Translations under genes and position numbers: made by a program
Assembly: GCF_028816475.1 (NCBI RefSeq)
Contig: NZ_CP118247.1
Location: 1,892,001-1,956,000, forward strand
Direction of reading: 5' to 3'
Length of the DNA stretch: 64,000 nt
DNA from: Devosia rhodophyticola
GTDB lineage: Bacteria; Pseudomonadota; Alphaproteobacteria; Rhizobiales; Devosiaceae
The notes under the pieces: generated by a model
The model's database searches: none
Seen by the model: only the letters and a program-made list of their open reading frames with translations
Told to the model about the DNA's origin: nothing
Shown here: one piece after another, positions 8,053-17,561 of the stretch
How the letters are laid out: every line of letters begins with the position of its first letter
Numbering within the stretch: position 1 is the stretch's first letter

Positions 8053-9324
8053 TCAGGCCCTGGTTAGTGCCTGTTCGATATCAGCAATGATATCGTCGAT
8101 ATGCTCGATGCCCACCGAGATGCGCACCAGATCTTCGGACACGCCAGCGCGGGCCAGTTCCTGTTCGTTGAGCTGACGGTGGGTAGTCGAAGCTGGATGG
8201 CAGGCCAGTGATTTGGCGTCCCCGATATTGACCAGCCGCAGGATCATTTCGAGCGCATCGATGAACTTCCCACCGGCTTCCTTGCCGCCCTCGATACCAA
8301 AGCTGATAATGCCCGAGGCTTGGCCCTTAGTCAGCCGCTTGGAAAGGTCACTATACTTGCTGTCTGGCAAGGCCGCATAATTGACCCAGGTTACCTTGGG
8401 ATGATTTTTGAGGAATTGGGCGACCTTGAGCGCATTTTCGCAATGGCGCTCCATGCGCAGTCCGAGCGTTTCCAACCCCATCAGGAAGAGGAACGCACTG
8501 TGGGGGGCAAGCGCGGCACCGGTATTGCGCAGCGGCACGACACGGCAGCGGCCGATATAGGCGGCGGGTCCAAGCGCTTCGGTATAGACCACATCGTGGT
8601 AGGATGGATCGGGTTCGTTCAGGACCGGGAAGCGTTCCTTGTTGGCAACCCAGTCGAACTTACCGCTATCAACGATCATGCCGCCGATGGAATTGCCGTG
8701 CCCGCCGATATATTTGGTGAGGGCGTGCACAACGATATCGGCACCAAAATCAATCGGGCGGCAAAGATAGGGCGTGGCGACGGTGTTATCGACGATCAGC
8801 GGCACGCCATGCTTGTGGGCAATGTTGGCGAGCTTTTCGATGTCGACGATATTGCCGGCCGGATTGCCGATGGATTCGCAAAAGACCGCTTTGGTCTTAC
8901 TATCGATCAATCCGTCAATGGCATCGAGATCGTCGGCACCAGCCATGCGAACCTCAAGGCCCTGGCGGGGAAAAGTGTGCATGAAAAGGTTATAGGTGCC
9001 GCCATAGAGCTGGCTGATCGAAACAATATTGTCGCCAGCCCCGGCGATGGCCTGAATGGCATAGGTGATAGCCGACATGCCCGAGGCAACGCCCAGCCCG
9101 CCAATGCCACCCTCCATTTCCGCTACGCGCTGTTCGAGCACGGCGGTGGTGGGGTTCATGATACGGGTATAGATATTGCCGGCGACCTTGAGATCGAACA
9201 GGTCAGCACCGTGCTGGGTGTCGTCAAATGTATATGAGGTGGTCTGGTAAATTGGCACTGCGGCCGATTTGGTTGTCGGATCGGGCGTGTAGCCGTGGTG
9301 AAGGGCCAGCGTTTCCAGCTTCAT
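8053..9324 (-). CDS. metY: O-acetylhomoserine sulfhydrylase / aminocarboxypropyltransferase
   Basis: 423 residues, the full length of MetY-type enzymes of the Cys/Met metabolism PLP family. The PLP lysine is Lys204 in HALTKYIGGHGNS, with the preceding VDNTVATPYLCRP segment and an N-terminal YTRIMNPTT motif. It makes homocysteine (or methionine with methanethiol) from O-acetylhomoserine and sulfide in the cytoplasm. The gene is monocistronic in appearance, with a 183-base upstream gap and a hairpin downstream. I looked for a SAM-II or SAM/SAH riboswitch upstream of 9324 and saw none I could support. Confidence 0.95.
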   Translation of the reverse strand: MKLETLALHHGYTPDPTTKSAAVPIYQTTSYTFDDTQHGADLFDLKVAGNIYTRIMNPTTAVLEQRVAEMEGGIGGLGVASGMSAITYAIQAIAGAGDNIVSISQLYGGTYNLFMHTFPRQGLEVRMAGADDLDAIDGLIDSKTKAVFCESIGNPAGNIVDIEKLANIAHKHGVPLIVDNTVATPYLCRPIDFGADIVVHALTKYIGGHGNSIGGMIVDSGKFDWVANKERFPVLNEPDPSYHDVVYTEALGPAAYIGRCRVVPLRNTGAALAPHSAFLFLMGLETLGLRMERHCENALKVAQFLKNHPKVTWVNYAALPDSKYSDLSKRLTKGQASGIISFGIEGGKEAGGKFIDALEMILRLVNIGDAKSLACHPASTTHRQLNEQELARAGVSEDLVRISVGIEHIDDIIADIEQALTRA

Positions 9325-9493
9325 GCGATTTTCCCTCTGAGGTAAATGGACCGAATTTGGCCCTGAAGTCAGCTCAGGAGCATACTAACCATTTGCGGCA
9401 CAACTGGAAGGGACGGAGAAGCAAGAGGTTTCGAATATCGCCTTCAATTGCAGTATCAGTTGCTCTCCTGGCGGGAAGGGCGCGCAATAATTT

Positions 9494-9508
9494 ACGCGCG
9501 AAGCGCGT
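9494..9508 (-). terminator. hairpin at the end of the class-V PLP enzyme gene
   Basis: ACGCGC/GCGCGT with a three-base loop (9494-9508) overlaps the first base of the stop codon of the minus-strand gene. It is followed in that direction only by an A/T-rich stretch, not a U tract, so it is a weak terminator candidate. The remaining gap to metY (9325-9493) shows no gene. Confidence 0.4.
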
Positions 9509-11195
9509 TAGAGCTGGAACCAGCGTAATTGATCGGCATTGGCAGGCAGGGTGATGCAAGGGGAATGCCGGTGCGCGTGGGCCCGATCAGCCAAATCTTG
9601 GGCGACCGCAAATATTTCCGCTGCCGCAGGCGCCTTGAGTTGCGGCGAAGCGGGTATGGGATCAGGCCGCCACGCACAAAGCGATTCAAGCGTTGTTGTC
9701 GGCTCGGGCCGGGCGGACTTGAGTGTCCAGCAGCCGCTTTGTGGATTTACCGCATATAGATCAATCAGATCGTGACCGCGCTCAGCGATGAACGCCAAGG
9801 CATCAAGGCAATAGTCAATTGATGCATCGTCCATGACCGGGGGAAGCCCAAACGGACCCAACCGGGTTTCATGACCTCAAACCCCTCCAGCACCAGCGCG
9901 CGATATTGCGCCGAAACTTCTGCGCCAATGCCCAGCAGGTCGTGACCGTAAGGTCCAGCGCAGGAACAACCGCCGCGGGCCTGAATGCCAAAAATGTCAT
10001 TGAGAAGGGTGACGACGAGCCCATGGTGCAAGACCTGACCGCCCGAGGCAATATTGAATGAGAAGATCGCCAGCCGGTCGGCGCTCGATGGACCCAGTAA
10101 ATGCAGCCCCGGTGTTGCTTCGAAAAGACGAACGGTACGGGCGACGGCCTGCGCTTCTGCCGCCTCGATGGCATCAATGCCCATATCAGCCTTGAGCTGA
10201 AGCACCAGCCCAGCGCGGATATCGCCAATTATGCCGGGCGTTCCGGCCTCTTCGCGCGCTTCGATATTGTCTAGATAGGCGTGTTGGTCGGGGGTCACGA
10301 AACTGACAGTGCCGCCGCCGGGCGCCGAGGGACGTTCGATGCAAAACATTGCACGGTCGGCAACGAGAAGTCCGGATGCCCCCGGGCCCCCGATAAATTT
10401 GTGGGGCGAGAGCACAATGGCATCGATCTGGTCGTTGGCATCGGCCTGACTTGGGGACATGCTGATGGGCAAATAGGGCGCGCCGGCGGCAAAATCGACT
10501 ACGCACAAGGCATTGAACTGGTGCAGCAATCGGGCAAGAGCGCGGACGTCGGTCTTGATGCCCGTCACATTGGAGGCGGCGGAAAATGCCCCGATCAGCT
10601 TGGGGCGGTCCTGGTATTTTTGCAAAGCCGCCTTGATCGCGTCATTGCAGGGCTGACCATCGGCAGCCAGCGGAATGCGCACAACTTCGGCCAACGACTC
10701 ACGCCAGGGTAGTTCGTTGGAGTGATGCTCATAGGGGCCGACAAGGACGACGGGTCGCTCCGACGGATCAATTGTCGCCATCAGCCTGTCGCGCAGCGTC
10801 CTGTCGCAGGGCAGGGAAAGACCAAGCACAGAAACCAGCTTGTTGACGCCCGCGGTGGCGCCTGATCCGGCAAAGATCACTGCATGTTGGTCACCGGCAC
10901 CGACGCATTGGCGCACTGTTTGCCGCGCCGCCTCGCGCAAGGCGCCGGTGCGGCGCCCGCCATAGGCAGCCTCGGAATGGGTATTGGCATAGGATGGCGA
11001 GACGTGGGTGCGGATAGCGTCTTCGATCAGATCGAGCTGGCGGCCCGATGCTGTATAATCGGCATAGATCAACGGGCGCGTACCGAACGGGGTCGCAAAT
11101 GCGGGGCATTGCGTCAGCGCGGGATCGCGGCGCACGCGCTCCAGCACGGTTTCGGCGGTGGAACCGTCAACGATGAATTGAGATGCGACAGTCAT
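9508..11195 (-). pseudogene. class V aminotransferase / cysteine-desulfurase-fold PLP enzyme with one -1 frameshift
   Basis: The main frame (11195 to about 9840) shows a class V PLP enzyme: YADYTASGRQL near residue 44, VVDFAAGAPY with Asp234, and the Schiff-base Lys266 in LSPHKFIGGPGASG. It also has GGCSCAGPYGHDLLGI at 408-423, where the Cys pair may matter for activity. At the C run on the minus strand (G run 9839-9843) one base seems missing; restoring it reads GFPPVMDDASIDYCL and continues to 9508, giving about 562 residues. The substrate is unknown; the wider group includes desulfurases, kynureninases and isopenicillin-N epimerase-like proteins. It lies downstream of the SolA-like oxidase in the ROK-controlled locus but may have its own promoter, given the AT-rich 116-base gap. 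Confidence 0.8.
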
Positions 11196-11227
11196 TCCTT
11201 ACGACGCCAATACTGTAAAATTGCAGA

Positions 11228-11241
11228 TTGTGAGTACAATA
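11228..11241 (-). promoter_or_regulatory. possible operator upstream of the class-V PLP enzyme
   Basis: ATTGT-N4-ACAAT, a perfect 5+5 inverted repeat, lies in the AT-rich gap 33 bases upstream of the start at 11195. TTGT/ACAA half sites are common in GntR-type operators, but no GntR gene is in the window. The rest of 11196-11311 holds no ORF. Confidence 0.35.
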
Positions 11242-11311
11242 TGCTATTTTTTGACAAAATGCTAGTTAATTCGCCTAGATATCGGCAAAATCAAGCAATC
11301 CCAGTGGTTTA

Positions 11312-12502
11312 TCAGTCTGGCGGCGATGTGGCCGGGTTGGTGCCAAAGCGCGACAGTGAAAAAGCGTTCAAATCGATGGGGTGCGGCTGTTGCAATAGAC
11401 GGGCGGCAACGGCCTCGCCGATTGCGGCAGAATGCTTGAATCCGTGTCCCGAGCAGGGCGAAACCACAAGCACATTGTCCCTTTGTGGATGCTGATCGAT
11501 AATGAAGCCGCTATCGGGCGAAGCGGTATAAATGCAGGTCTGGGTGCGCGCGACCTGCGGCGTCAAACCAGCAAATCGGCCAGCCATATGGGACTGGTAC
11601 ATCTGGGAGGATTGCTCAGGCGTCACCAGGCGGTCGATGGCGTTGGGATCGGATGCGGGGCCGTAACATTCATCGGCTGTTTTCATCGACTGCCCATCGA
11701 TACTGGGAAAGCCGTAAAAAAAGCCCGACTCGTCATCGCCATGAGGCCACATGAACACCGGGGATTTTTCCCAGATGGATCTGGCGTCAGGTTCAATCAT
11801 GAACCAATGCATCACCTGCCGCGTGGGTTTGAGCAGATCAATAAATGGTGCACCCAACAGGGCGGGTGCCCAGGCCCCGGCGGTGACGGCCACATGCCCC
11901 GCAAGAATTGTTTCGTCGGCGGTCACTATTCTGACGGCGGTCTGATCGGCGGCAATGTCGCGCACTTCGGTATCGAGCTGGATGGTTGCGTTGTGGCGTT
12001 GGGCCAGTGTCAAATTGGCCGCGACACAGGCTTCGACACGCAAATAGCCGCCACCAGGTTCAAAATAGCCAATCTCGTCGGGCTGCGGGGTAAAGTTGGG
12101 ATAGCGGGCGGTTATCTCGTCGGCGGTGAGGATTTCGTGATCGATGTCGAAGCGGCGGGCCGCGGCTATCGAGCGATCAACGAACCCGGTGCGGCCGGGA
12201 CGTTCCACATTGTCGCCCGGCCGACCGATAATCAGGCTGCCGGTTTGATGGAACAGATCCGCGCCCGTTTCAGCTTCGATCTGGGCCCAGAGTTGGTGGG
12301 AGCGTAATGCAAGCGGCACCAGAGCTTCGCCCTCTCCAATGGCGCGGCGGGTGATGCGGGTTTCGCCATGGGTTGAGCCCTGATTGTGCGGTGGGGTGAA
12401 CCGGTCAATGCCAAGAACCCTGGCACCTGATTTGGCCAGGTGCCACAGGGCGGCACTCCCCATGGCCCCCAGGCCAACAACGATATAGTCATACTGGCGC
12501 AT
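11312..12502 (-). CDS. solA: FAD-dependent oxidoreductase, monomeric sarcosine oxidase / SolA type
   Basis: 396 residues, matching monomeric sarcosine oxidase and N-methyltryptophan oxidase. The N-terminal dinucleotide fold GLGAMGSAALWHLAKSG begins at residue 10. STHGETRITRR (43-53) is the flavin-contacting segment. Cys323 in TCIYTASPD is at the position that binds FAD covalently in this family, and SGHGFK closes the active site. It oxidises a secondary amine (N-methyl or cyclic), giving H2O2 and an aldehyde or imine. The start overlaps the end of the PIG-L gene (TGAACATG), so it is co-transcribed. In this locus the substrate is probably an N-substituted amino compound; the symbol marks family only. 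Confidence 0.85.
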   Translation of the reverse strand: MRQYDYIVVGLGAMGSAALWHLAKSGARVLGIDRFTPPHNQGSTHGETRITRRAIGEGEALVPLALRSHQLWAQIEAETGADLFHQTGSLIIGRPGDNVERPGRTGFVDRSIAAARRFDIDHEILTADEITARYPNFTPQPDEIGYFEPGGGYLRVEACVAANLTLAQRHNATIQLDTEVRDIAADQTAVRIVTADETILAGHVAVTAGAWAPALLGAPFIDLLKPTRQVMHWFMIEPDARSIWEKSPVFMWPHGDDESGFFYGFPSIDGQSMKTADECYGPASDPNAIDRLVTPEQSSQMYQSHMAGRFAGLTPQVARTQTCIYTASPDSGFIIDQHPQRDNVLVVSPCSGHGFKHSAAIGEAVAARLLQQPHPIDLNAFSLSRFGTNPATSPPD

Positions 12503-12504
12503 GT

Positions 12505-14880
12505 TCAGGCCGGTTGCACAAGGTTGGCCAACAGGCGAAATGCGCCGGGCACAAGTTTATCGAGTTGATGATGCAGAACCAGCGCTGTGTGGGTATGACG
12601 TCCTTTGCCGATGCTGGCCGAAAGCAGCGCACCTTCGAGCGGGGCTTCGCCCGCATCGTGCATTGCGATGATTGGCTGATAAATTGGATCCCATTCGGCG
12701 GCAAAGTAGAGGCCGCGTTCCTTGTCCCAGCCGGCCCAATCCTCCGGGCTGATGCGGTTTGGCCCATTAAGCAACGGGTGATCGGGCTGTAGAATTGTGA
12801 CCTCGGCATCAGGATTGGTCACGCGCCAGCGCAGGGATGGCGACCCGATGACCAGCCGTTTGGGTGGCGTACTGTCCGGGTTCCAGCCATCGCTGGGGCG
12901 GTGGTAGAGCGTCAGCAAATGGCCGCCATTGGCCACCCACTGGTGCAGTCTTTGGCTATTGGCATTGAGTGCCGGGCGTGCACCAAAGCCGAAGGTGCCA
13001 ATGAGGATGGTCGTGTAGGTCGAGAGATCAGCGGCCAGTGCGTCATCATCGAGTTCATCGACCCGCAAACCCATGGCGCGCAACCAATAGGGTACGCGAT
13101 CACTGCCACCGCCAACATAGGCGATAGATGATTTGGGTAACATCAGTTCGAGCGCCAGAATGTCGAGCGCTTGCGGCTGGCGGTAATAACTGCGCCCGAT
13201 GTGGGGATAGGCAATCTCGTTGGTACGATATGCGGGGGTGAGATCGACCAGTAGCGGCAGATGATAACGACCGGGGGCCACCGATTGTGGCGGGGACACC
13301 GCAAAACCGGTTGAGGTGGTCGCTACTTGCCAGCCGTCGGGGGCTTCGAGCACCAATGAATGGTCAGCCAGCATTGGGCGCAAATCGCTCCGGAGGGCTT
13401 TGGGTGCCGATTGGCCAGTCCGGAGAATGATTGCGTCAGGCACCAGATCAACGGAGTGGGCGGGAGAGATGCTCAAGGCCTCTTCGAGATCAAAGTTGGC
13501 TCGAGCGCTGCGGCCCTTGATGTCGGCCTTAATTTCCACACTCAACTCGCCATTGCCACCAAGGCTGTGAAAATGGTGCGGAAACTGCTCGGACAATGGT
13601 GTGTCGGGCGCCGCCGTAACGGCAAACCTTAATCCCTGCGGGTCGTTCCTGGGGGCGCCAATGCCAACGTCGGTCCGCGCAATTGGCGTTGCGGTTATGG
13701 GGGTGCTGTCGGGATCGGTGTGGATGAATAATGCGGCGTTCTGACCGGGTGCCAACCGGTTCGGTTCAACCCAGATGGTGGGTTCGACGCCTTGAGCCAA
13801 CAGCAGGGCCATGTCAATTTCAGCCCGTTTGCGGTCGAGGCGGTGGCGATGGGCAACAAGGCTGGCGCTATCGCTGTGGGCCAGTGCAATCTCGATGGCC
13901 TCGGCGGCGGCAATAAGGGCGGTAACAATTCCATCGCGCTGCGGGAACGACCTGAGCGCCTGATTGATATGATCCTGCGCGACACGCAAAGCGACGCCGC
14001 TTTTTTCGGGCAGCAGGTCTGCCAGTTCGGCCAATGAGGCTGGTAAATTGGCGCGAATGTCGGTTTCTGGCTCGCTCGGGCCGCGCTTGAGATGCAGTGG
14101 CCACCGCGTTGTCGGCTCGGCCTTCCAGCGCCCCATGCCCTGGGTCGCGTGAAAAGCGCGTGACCATTGGCCAATCTGATCGAAGGCGGCGCCGGTCGGC
14201 AGATCACGTCCGGGCACCGTTATCTCAACAGTGGTCGGGGGTGGTGGCAGTTCGTCGTCATAGGTATCGCCGCCGCCTGATCTTGCCGGAAGATAGTATT
14301 TTGCGACCGTCCATGGGGTGAGACCGGGTGTGACAAATTCGGGTGCGGCGGCGAGATTCAGCGCGACTTCCGCTGCCTCGGTCATGGCGCGGTGATGCCC
14401 GTGTTGTCCCGGAACGTCAAGGAAGGTGGGAATGACAATATCGGGCCGATAGTAGCGATAGGCGGTGACCATGCGCTCGATAATCTTGTCACGCCCCCAA
14501 CGCGCCAGTGTGTCGGTGCCGTTCTTGGAAAAACCAAAATCGTGGGCGGTGTCGTCAGGGCCGTGGCCGAGCCAAGCGACATCGGCGTCAAGAACGCGTG
14601 CCGCCTCTTCCATTTCGCGGGTCCGCAACACGCCCAACGCTCCACTGCGCTCGGGGCCAAGGCTGTTCTGGCCGCCCTCGCCACGGGTCGAGCAGGCAAT
14701 GACCAGTCGCATGCCATAGCCATAGCGTAGGGTGGCCAGCATGCCTGAATGCTCATCGTCAGGGTGTGCGCCGGAATTCATGACCGTTAAAGTTGAGGTC
14801 AGGCGCGACAGCGCACGGTGTAGCTGGACCAGGATGGGGCGTGATTTTTGCTTGGCCAGACGCTCGCGGGCGGTCGACAT
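12505..14880 (-). CDS. PIG-L (LmbE-like) family deacetylase with large C-terminal extension
   Basis: 791 residues. The first ~270 form a PIG-L/LmbE zinc deacetylase: H39-P-D-D-E43 in NSGAHPDDEHSG and the distal metal ligand in GQHGHHRAM (His162/163). These enzymes remove N-acyl groups from amino sugars and related amines. The middle (about 380-570) looks like beta-sandwich modules (repeated NFDLEEAL / VDLTPAY stretches). The last ~220 residues resemble a class-I glutamine-amidotransferase-like domain (SSIAYVGGGSDRVPYW, QWVANGGHLLTLYHR). No signal peptide is seen, so it is likely cytoplasmic. It lies 9 bases after ROK and 2 bases before the SolA-like oxidase in a clear operon. Confidence 0.87.
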   Translation of the reverse strand: MSTARERLAKQKSRPILVQLHRALSRLTSTLTVMNSGAHPDDEHSGMLATLRYGYGMRLVIACSTRGEGGQNSLGPERSGALGVLRTREMEEAARVLDADVAWLGHGPDDTAHDFGFSKNGTDTLARWGRDKIIERMVTAYRYYRPDIVIPTFLDVPGQHGHHRAMTEAAEVALNLAAAPEFVTPGLTPWTVAKYYLPARSGGGDTYDDELPPPPTTVEITVPGRDLPTGAAFDQIGQWSRAFHATQGMGRWKAEPTTRWPLHLKRGPSEPETDIRANLPASLAELADLLPEKSGVALRVAQDHINQALRSFPQRDGIVTALIAAAEAIEIALAHSDSASLVAHRHRLDRKRAEIDMALLLAQGVEPTIWVEPNRLAPGQNAALFIHTDPDSTPITATPIARTDVGIGAPRNDPQGLRFAVTAAPDTPLSEQFPHHFHSLGGNGELSVEIKADIKGRSARANFDLEEALSISPAHSVDLVPDAIILRTGQSAPKALRSDLRPMLADHSLVLEAPDGWQVATTSTGFAVSPPQSVAPGRYHLPLLVDLTPAYRTNEIAYPHIGRSYYRQPQALDILALELMLPKSSIAYVGGGSDRVPYWLRAMGLRVDELDDDALAADLSTYTTILIGTFGFGARPALNANSQRLHQWVANGGHLLTLYHRPSDGWNPDSTPPKRLVIGSPSLRWRVTNPDAEVTILQPDHPLLNGPNRISPEDWAGWDKERGLYFAAEWDPIYQPIIAMHDAGEAPLEGALLSASIGKGRHTHTALVLHHQLDKLVPGAFRLLANLVQPA

Positions 14881-14889
14881 GGCAGGCTC

Positions 14890-16119
14890 CTATTGTACGG
14901 CGATATGGGGTGCGAGGTTGAGGCGCGGGGTTATGGTTTCAAGCATCGGCAGCGCCGCGGCACCAAGGGCGGCGGTAAGTTGACCGGTTTGGCCCCGCAT
15001 GATGCGTGGTGCCGTCCGGCCGCGATGGGCCGCAATCGAAACTGGCAGCGGATCGAGCGCTGCGATCAAGGCATCAATTATGGAATCGGGCAGGGCACCG
15101 CCCAAAATGATGGTTTCAGGGTCGAGCAGGTTTTCAATGGTTGCCATAGTGGGGGCCAGATAGTCAGCTGCTTCGGCGATCCAGTCGATCAATGTTGGAT
15201 TGGCGGTATCGTGCAGGTCCTGAAGCTGGGCGGTTGTTTCGCCCTTAAGTCCAACGCCGGCCAGCCGTTCGCGCAAGGCAAAAAGCGAGGCGACGCGCTC
15301 AAGGCTGGCCTCGGGTCCAAAAGTGGCAGTGCGGTTACGTGGCGCTACACAGATGTGGCCGATTTCGCCGGCATTGCCAAATGCACCGCGAAGCGGGCGC
15401 CCCTCATGAATGACACCCAATCCAAGGCCGACGCCGAAATATAAAAAGCAGAAATTGGCATGGTTGCGCCCGGCTCCATAAAGGCGCTCGCCCACTGCTG
15501 CGGCAGTCGCATCATTCTCGATCTCTACAGGTTCGCCGATGGCTTCGGAGACAATGGACTTGGCGTTCTGGCCGGTCCAGCCGGGTAAAGTTGCGGGGCC
15601 AACCGAGCTCATGCCTTCGATTTCGAAAGGCCCGGGCATGACGACACCGACCCCAAGCAGTTTTGTCGGCTGCTGGGGCAGGGTGGTGCGAATGCTGGAA
15701 ACTGCGCCATTGAGTTCAGGCAGAATGTGAGCCGGATCGGTATTCTTGACCGGTCGAATTGACTGGGCGCGGATCTGGCCCGACAGGTCGATCAGGACCG
15801 TGACCATATGATCGGCGGCAATTTCGATGCCCACGGTCATCGGACCATCGGGATTGATGGCAAACTGGATGGGTGGCTGGCCACGCCCGCTGCGTCGCCG
15901 CCCCAGTTCGATCAACAGGGCTTCGCCGACCAGTTCCTCAACAATGTTGGTCACGGCTTGTGGGGTCAGGTGAGCGCGCCGGGCTATTTCGGTGCGTCCC
16001 AGCGGTCCGTGCGCGCGCACCATATCGAGCACGACACGGCGATTGTGCGAGCGATTGCGGCCAGGATTGCTCCCGATGGCCAATTTGGCCTGTAGTCCGT
16101 TGTGTTGGGTTTTGCTCAT
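14890..16119 (-). CDS. ROK family transcriptional regulator
   Basis: 409 residues from ATG 16119, chosen because GGAG sits six bases upstream; the four-residue-longer reading would use TTG inside that site. The N-terminal winged helix (VRAHGPLGRTEIARRAHLTP) binds DNA. The ROK domain follows with IEIENDATAAAVGERLYGAG. The usual ROK zinc motif (CxCGxxGC after GHI) is replaced by GHICVAPRNRTATFGPE, so only one Cys remains. The sugar-binding His (GEIGHI) is kept. It is probably a sugar-responsive repressor of both arms of the locus; a candidate operator lies in the divergent intergenic region. Confidence 0.9.
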   Translation of the reverse strand: MSKTQHNGLQAKLAIGSNPGRNRSHNRRVVLDMVRAHGPLGRTEIARRAHLTPQAVTNIVEELVGEALLIELGRRRSGRGQPPIQFAINPDGPMTVGIEIAADHMVTVLIDLSGQIRAQSIRPVKNTDPAHILPELNGAVSSIRTTLPQQPTKLLGVGVVMPGPFEIEGMSSVGPATLPGWTGQNAKSIVSEAIGEPVEIENDATAAAVGERLYGAGRNHANFCFLYFGVGLGLGVIHEGRPLRGAFGNAGEIGHICVAPRNRTATFGPEASLERVASLFALRERLAGVGLKGETTAQLQDLHDTANPTLIDWIAEAADYLAPTMATIENLLDPETIILGGALPDSIIDALIAALDPLPVSIAAHRGRTAPRIMRGQTGQLTAALGAAALPMLETITPRLNLAPHIAVQ

Positions 16120-16153
16120 CTGGCACTCCAAACTAGAGGCTATTTTGACAACG

Positions 16154-16177
16154 ATAATAACTCAAGTAAATTATTGT
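16154..16177. promoter_or_regulatory. candidate ROK operator
   Basis: ATAATAA (16154-16160) and TTATTGT (16171-16177) form an inverted repeat with 10-base spacing, 6 of 7 bases matching. TTATT/AATAA half sites are typical of NagC/Mlc-type ROK repressors. It abuts a TTGACA at 16179-16184 facing the ABC operon, although the matching -10 (TGACCT at 16202) is poor. Confidence 0.5.
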
Positions 16178-16305
16178 ATTGACATTTGGGGCTGGGTCGG
16201 CTGACCTTTCGGGCTTGAGATGGTCGCGACTATTCTCGAAATGAGGGATATTTGTCCGCACGGTCAGACGCCGCACGCCGAGGGCGGACCACAAGGAGGA
16301 TTTAG

Positions 16306-17555
16306 ATGCGCAAACGCTTTACGATTGCTGGCCTCGTTGCCGGTATCAGCCTGATGGCCATGAGCGCGGCTCAGGCCGTTGAGATCGAATACTGGCAGTA
16401 TGTCTTTGATACCCGCGTCCAGGCGATGGACCAGTTGATCGCCAATTTCGAGAAGGAAAATCCCGACATCACCGTCAAGCAGGTGACCTTTCCCTACGCC
16501 GATTATCAGACCCGCATAGTTGCAGCAAAACTTGCCGGGCAGGGGCCTGATGTCATGCAGTTGTTCTATGGATGGCTCGACAAATTCAAATCCGGCGAAC
16601 TGCTTCAACCGCTCGATCCAGCGGTATTTCCACACGATGAAATCGAGAGTGACTTTTTCCCTATCGTTTCGGCGATGAAGCGTGGCGACGACTATTACGG
16701 CCTGCCAACCGCCGTGCGTTCGCTGGCACTGTTCTACAACAAGGATATGTTTGCGGCAGCCGGACTTGACCCGGAAAATCCCCCCAGACGCTTGATGAGT
16801 TGGTCACCACCGCCAAGGCGTTAACCAAGATGGACGGTGGTGGCAACATCACGACCGAAGGCATGACGCTTGATTTCGCCGGACAGGACCACCATTGGTG
16901 GCGTGAGGCGCTGGTGCGCCAGTTTGGCGGAGCGCCCTACACTGATGACTATAAGACGGTCACCTATGACGATCAGGCCGGCGTTGATGCGCTCAAGTTC
17001 TACACCGACCTGCAAACCAAGGAAAAAGTGGGCATGGCCGGCTTCATGGATGAAGGACAGGCTGCATTCCGTGCCGGTCTGGCAGGCATGACGATTGACG
17101 GCACTTTCCGTCTGGGTTCTTTCGCTTCCAATTCATTCAAGTGGGGCGTCACCGAATTGCCAGCAAATGCTGACGGGGTTCGTTCGAACTATGCCAGCTA
17201 TTTTGCCAATTGTATCGGCGCTTCGGCAACCGGGGAAAAACTTGAGGCATCAGAAAAGTTCCTCAAATATGTTTCCTCTCCTGAGGCCATGCAGATATGG
17301 CTCAAGGTTGTGGGTGAATTGCCTGCCCGCAAGGCAGTCGCTCTGACCGACGATAATGTAGCAGACCCAATCTATGGTCCGTTCCTGAAAGGTCTTGCTT
17401 ATGCCCACACGACCCAGTTCGTCGATGAAGCGGGACAACGTCAAACCGCAATTGATATGGTCAACCGTGTGCTGATCAACGGTGATGATCCAAAGGCGTC
17501 GCTGGACGAAGCGGCCAAGCAGGAACAAGCCATTATCGACGACGCGGCGCAGTAA
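16306..17555 (+). pseudogene. carbohydrate ABC transporter substrate-binding protein with one -1 frameshift
   Basis: A Sec signal peptide (MRKRFTIAGLVAGISLMAM, cut after AQA) is followed by a family-1 solute-binding protein: VEIEYWQYVFDTRVQAMDQL, QVTFPYADYQTRI and LAGQGPDVMQLFYGW. The frame breaks at the C run 16780-16785. One extra C restores NPPQTLDELVTTAKAL, joining the second frame that runs to 17555, about 416 residues in all, normal for the family. The second half is well conserved (AFRAGLAGMTIDGTFRLG, KFLKYVSSPEAMQIW). It is the periplasmic receptor for the permeases that follow. As written the transporter lacks a working receptor, so check the base run first. A strong AAGGAGG precedes the ATG. 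Confidence 0.87.
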
Positions 17556-17561
17556 TCCGCC

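Noticed and set aside
8320..9237. Long plus-strand open frame of 305 residues opposite metY
   Set aside because: It lies entirely antisense to a well-supported MetY gene, has no ribosome site and looks like a shadow frame.
9325..9420. Possible SAM riboswitch upstream of metY
   Set aside because: A small CCTGA/TCAGG hairpin exists, but I cannot fit SAM-II or SAM/SAH consensus positions.
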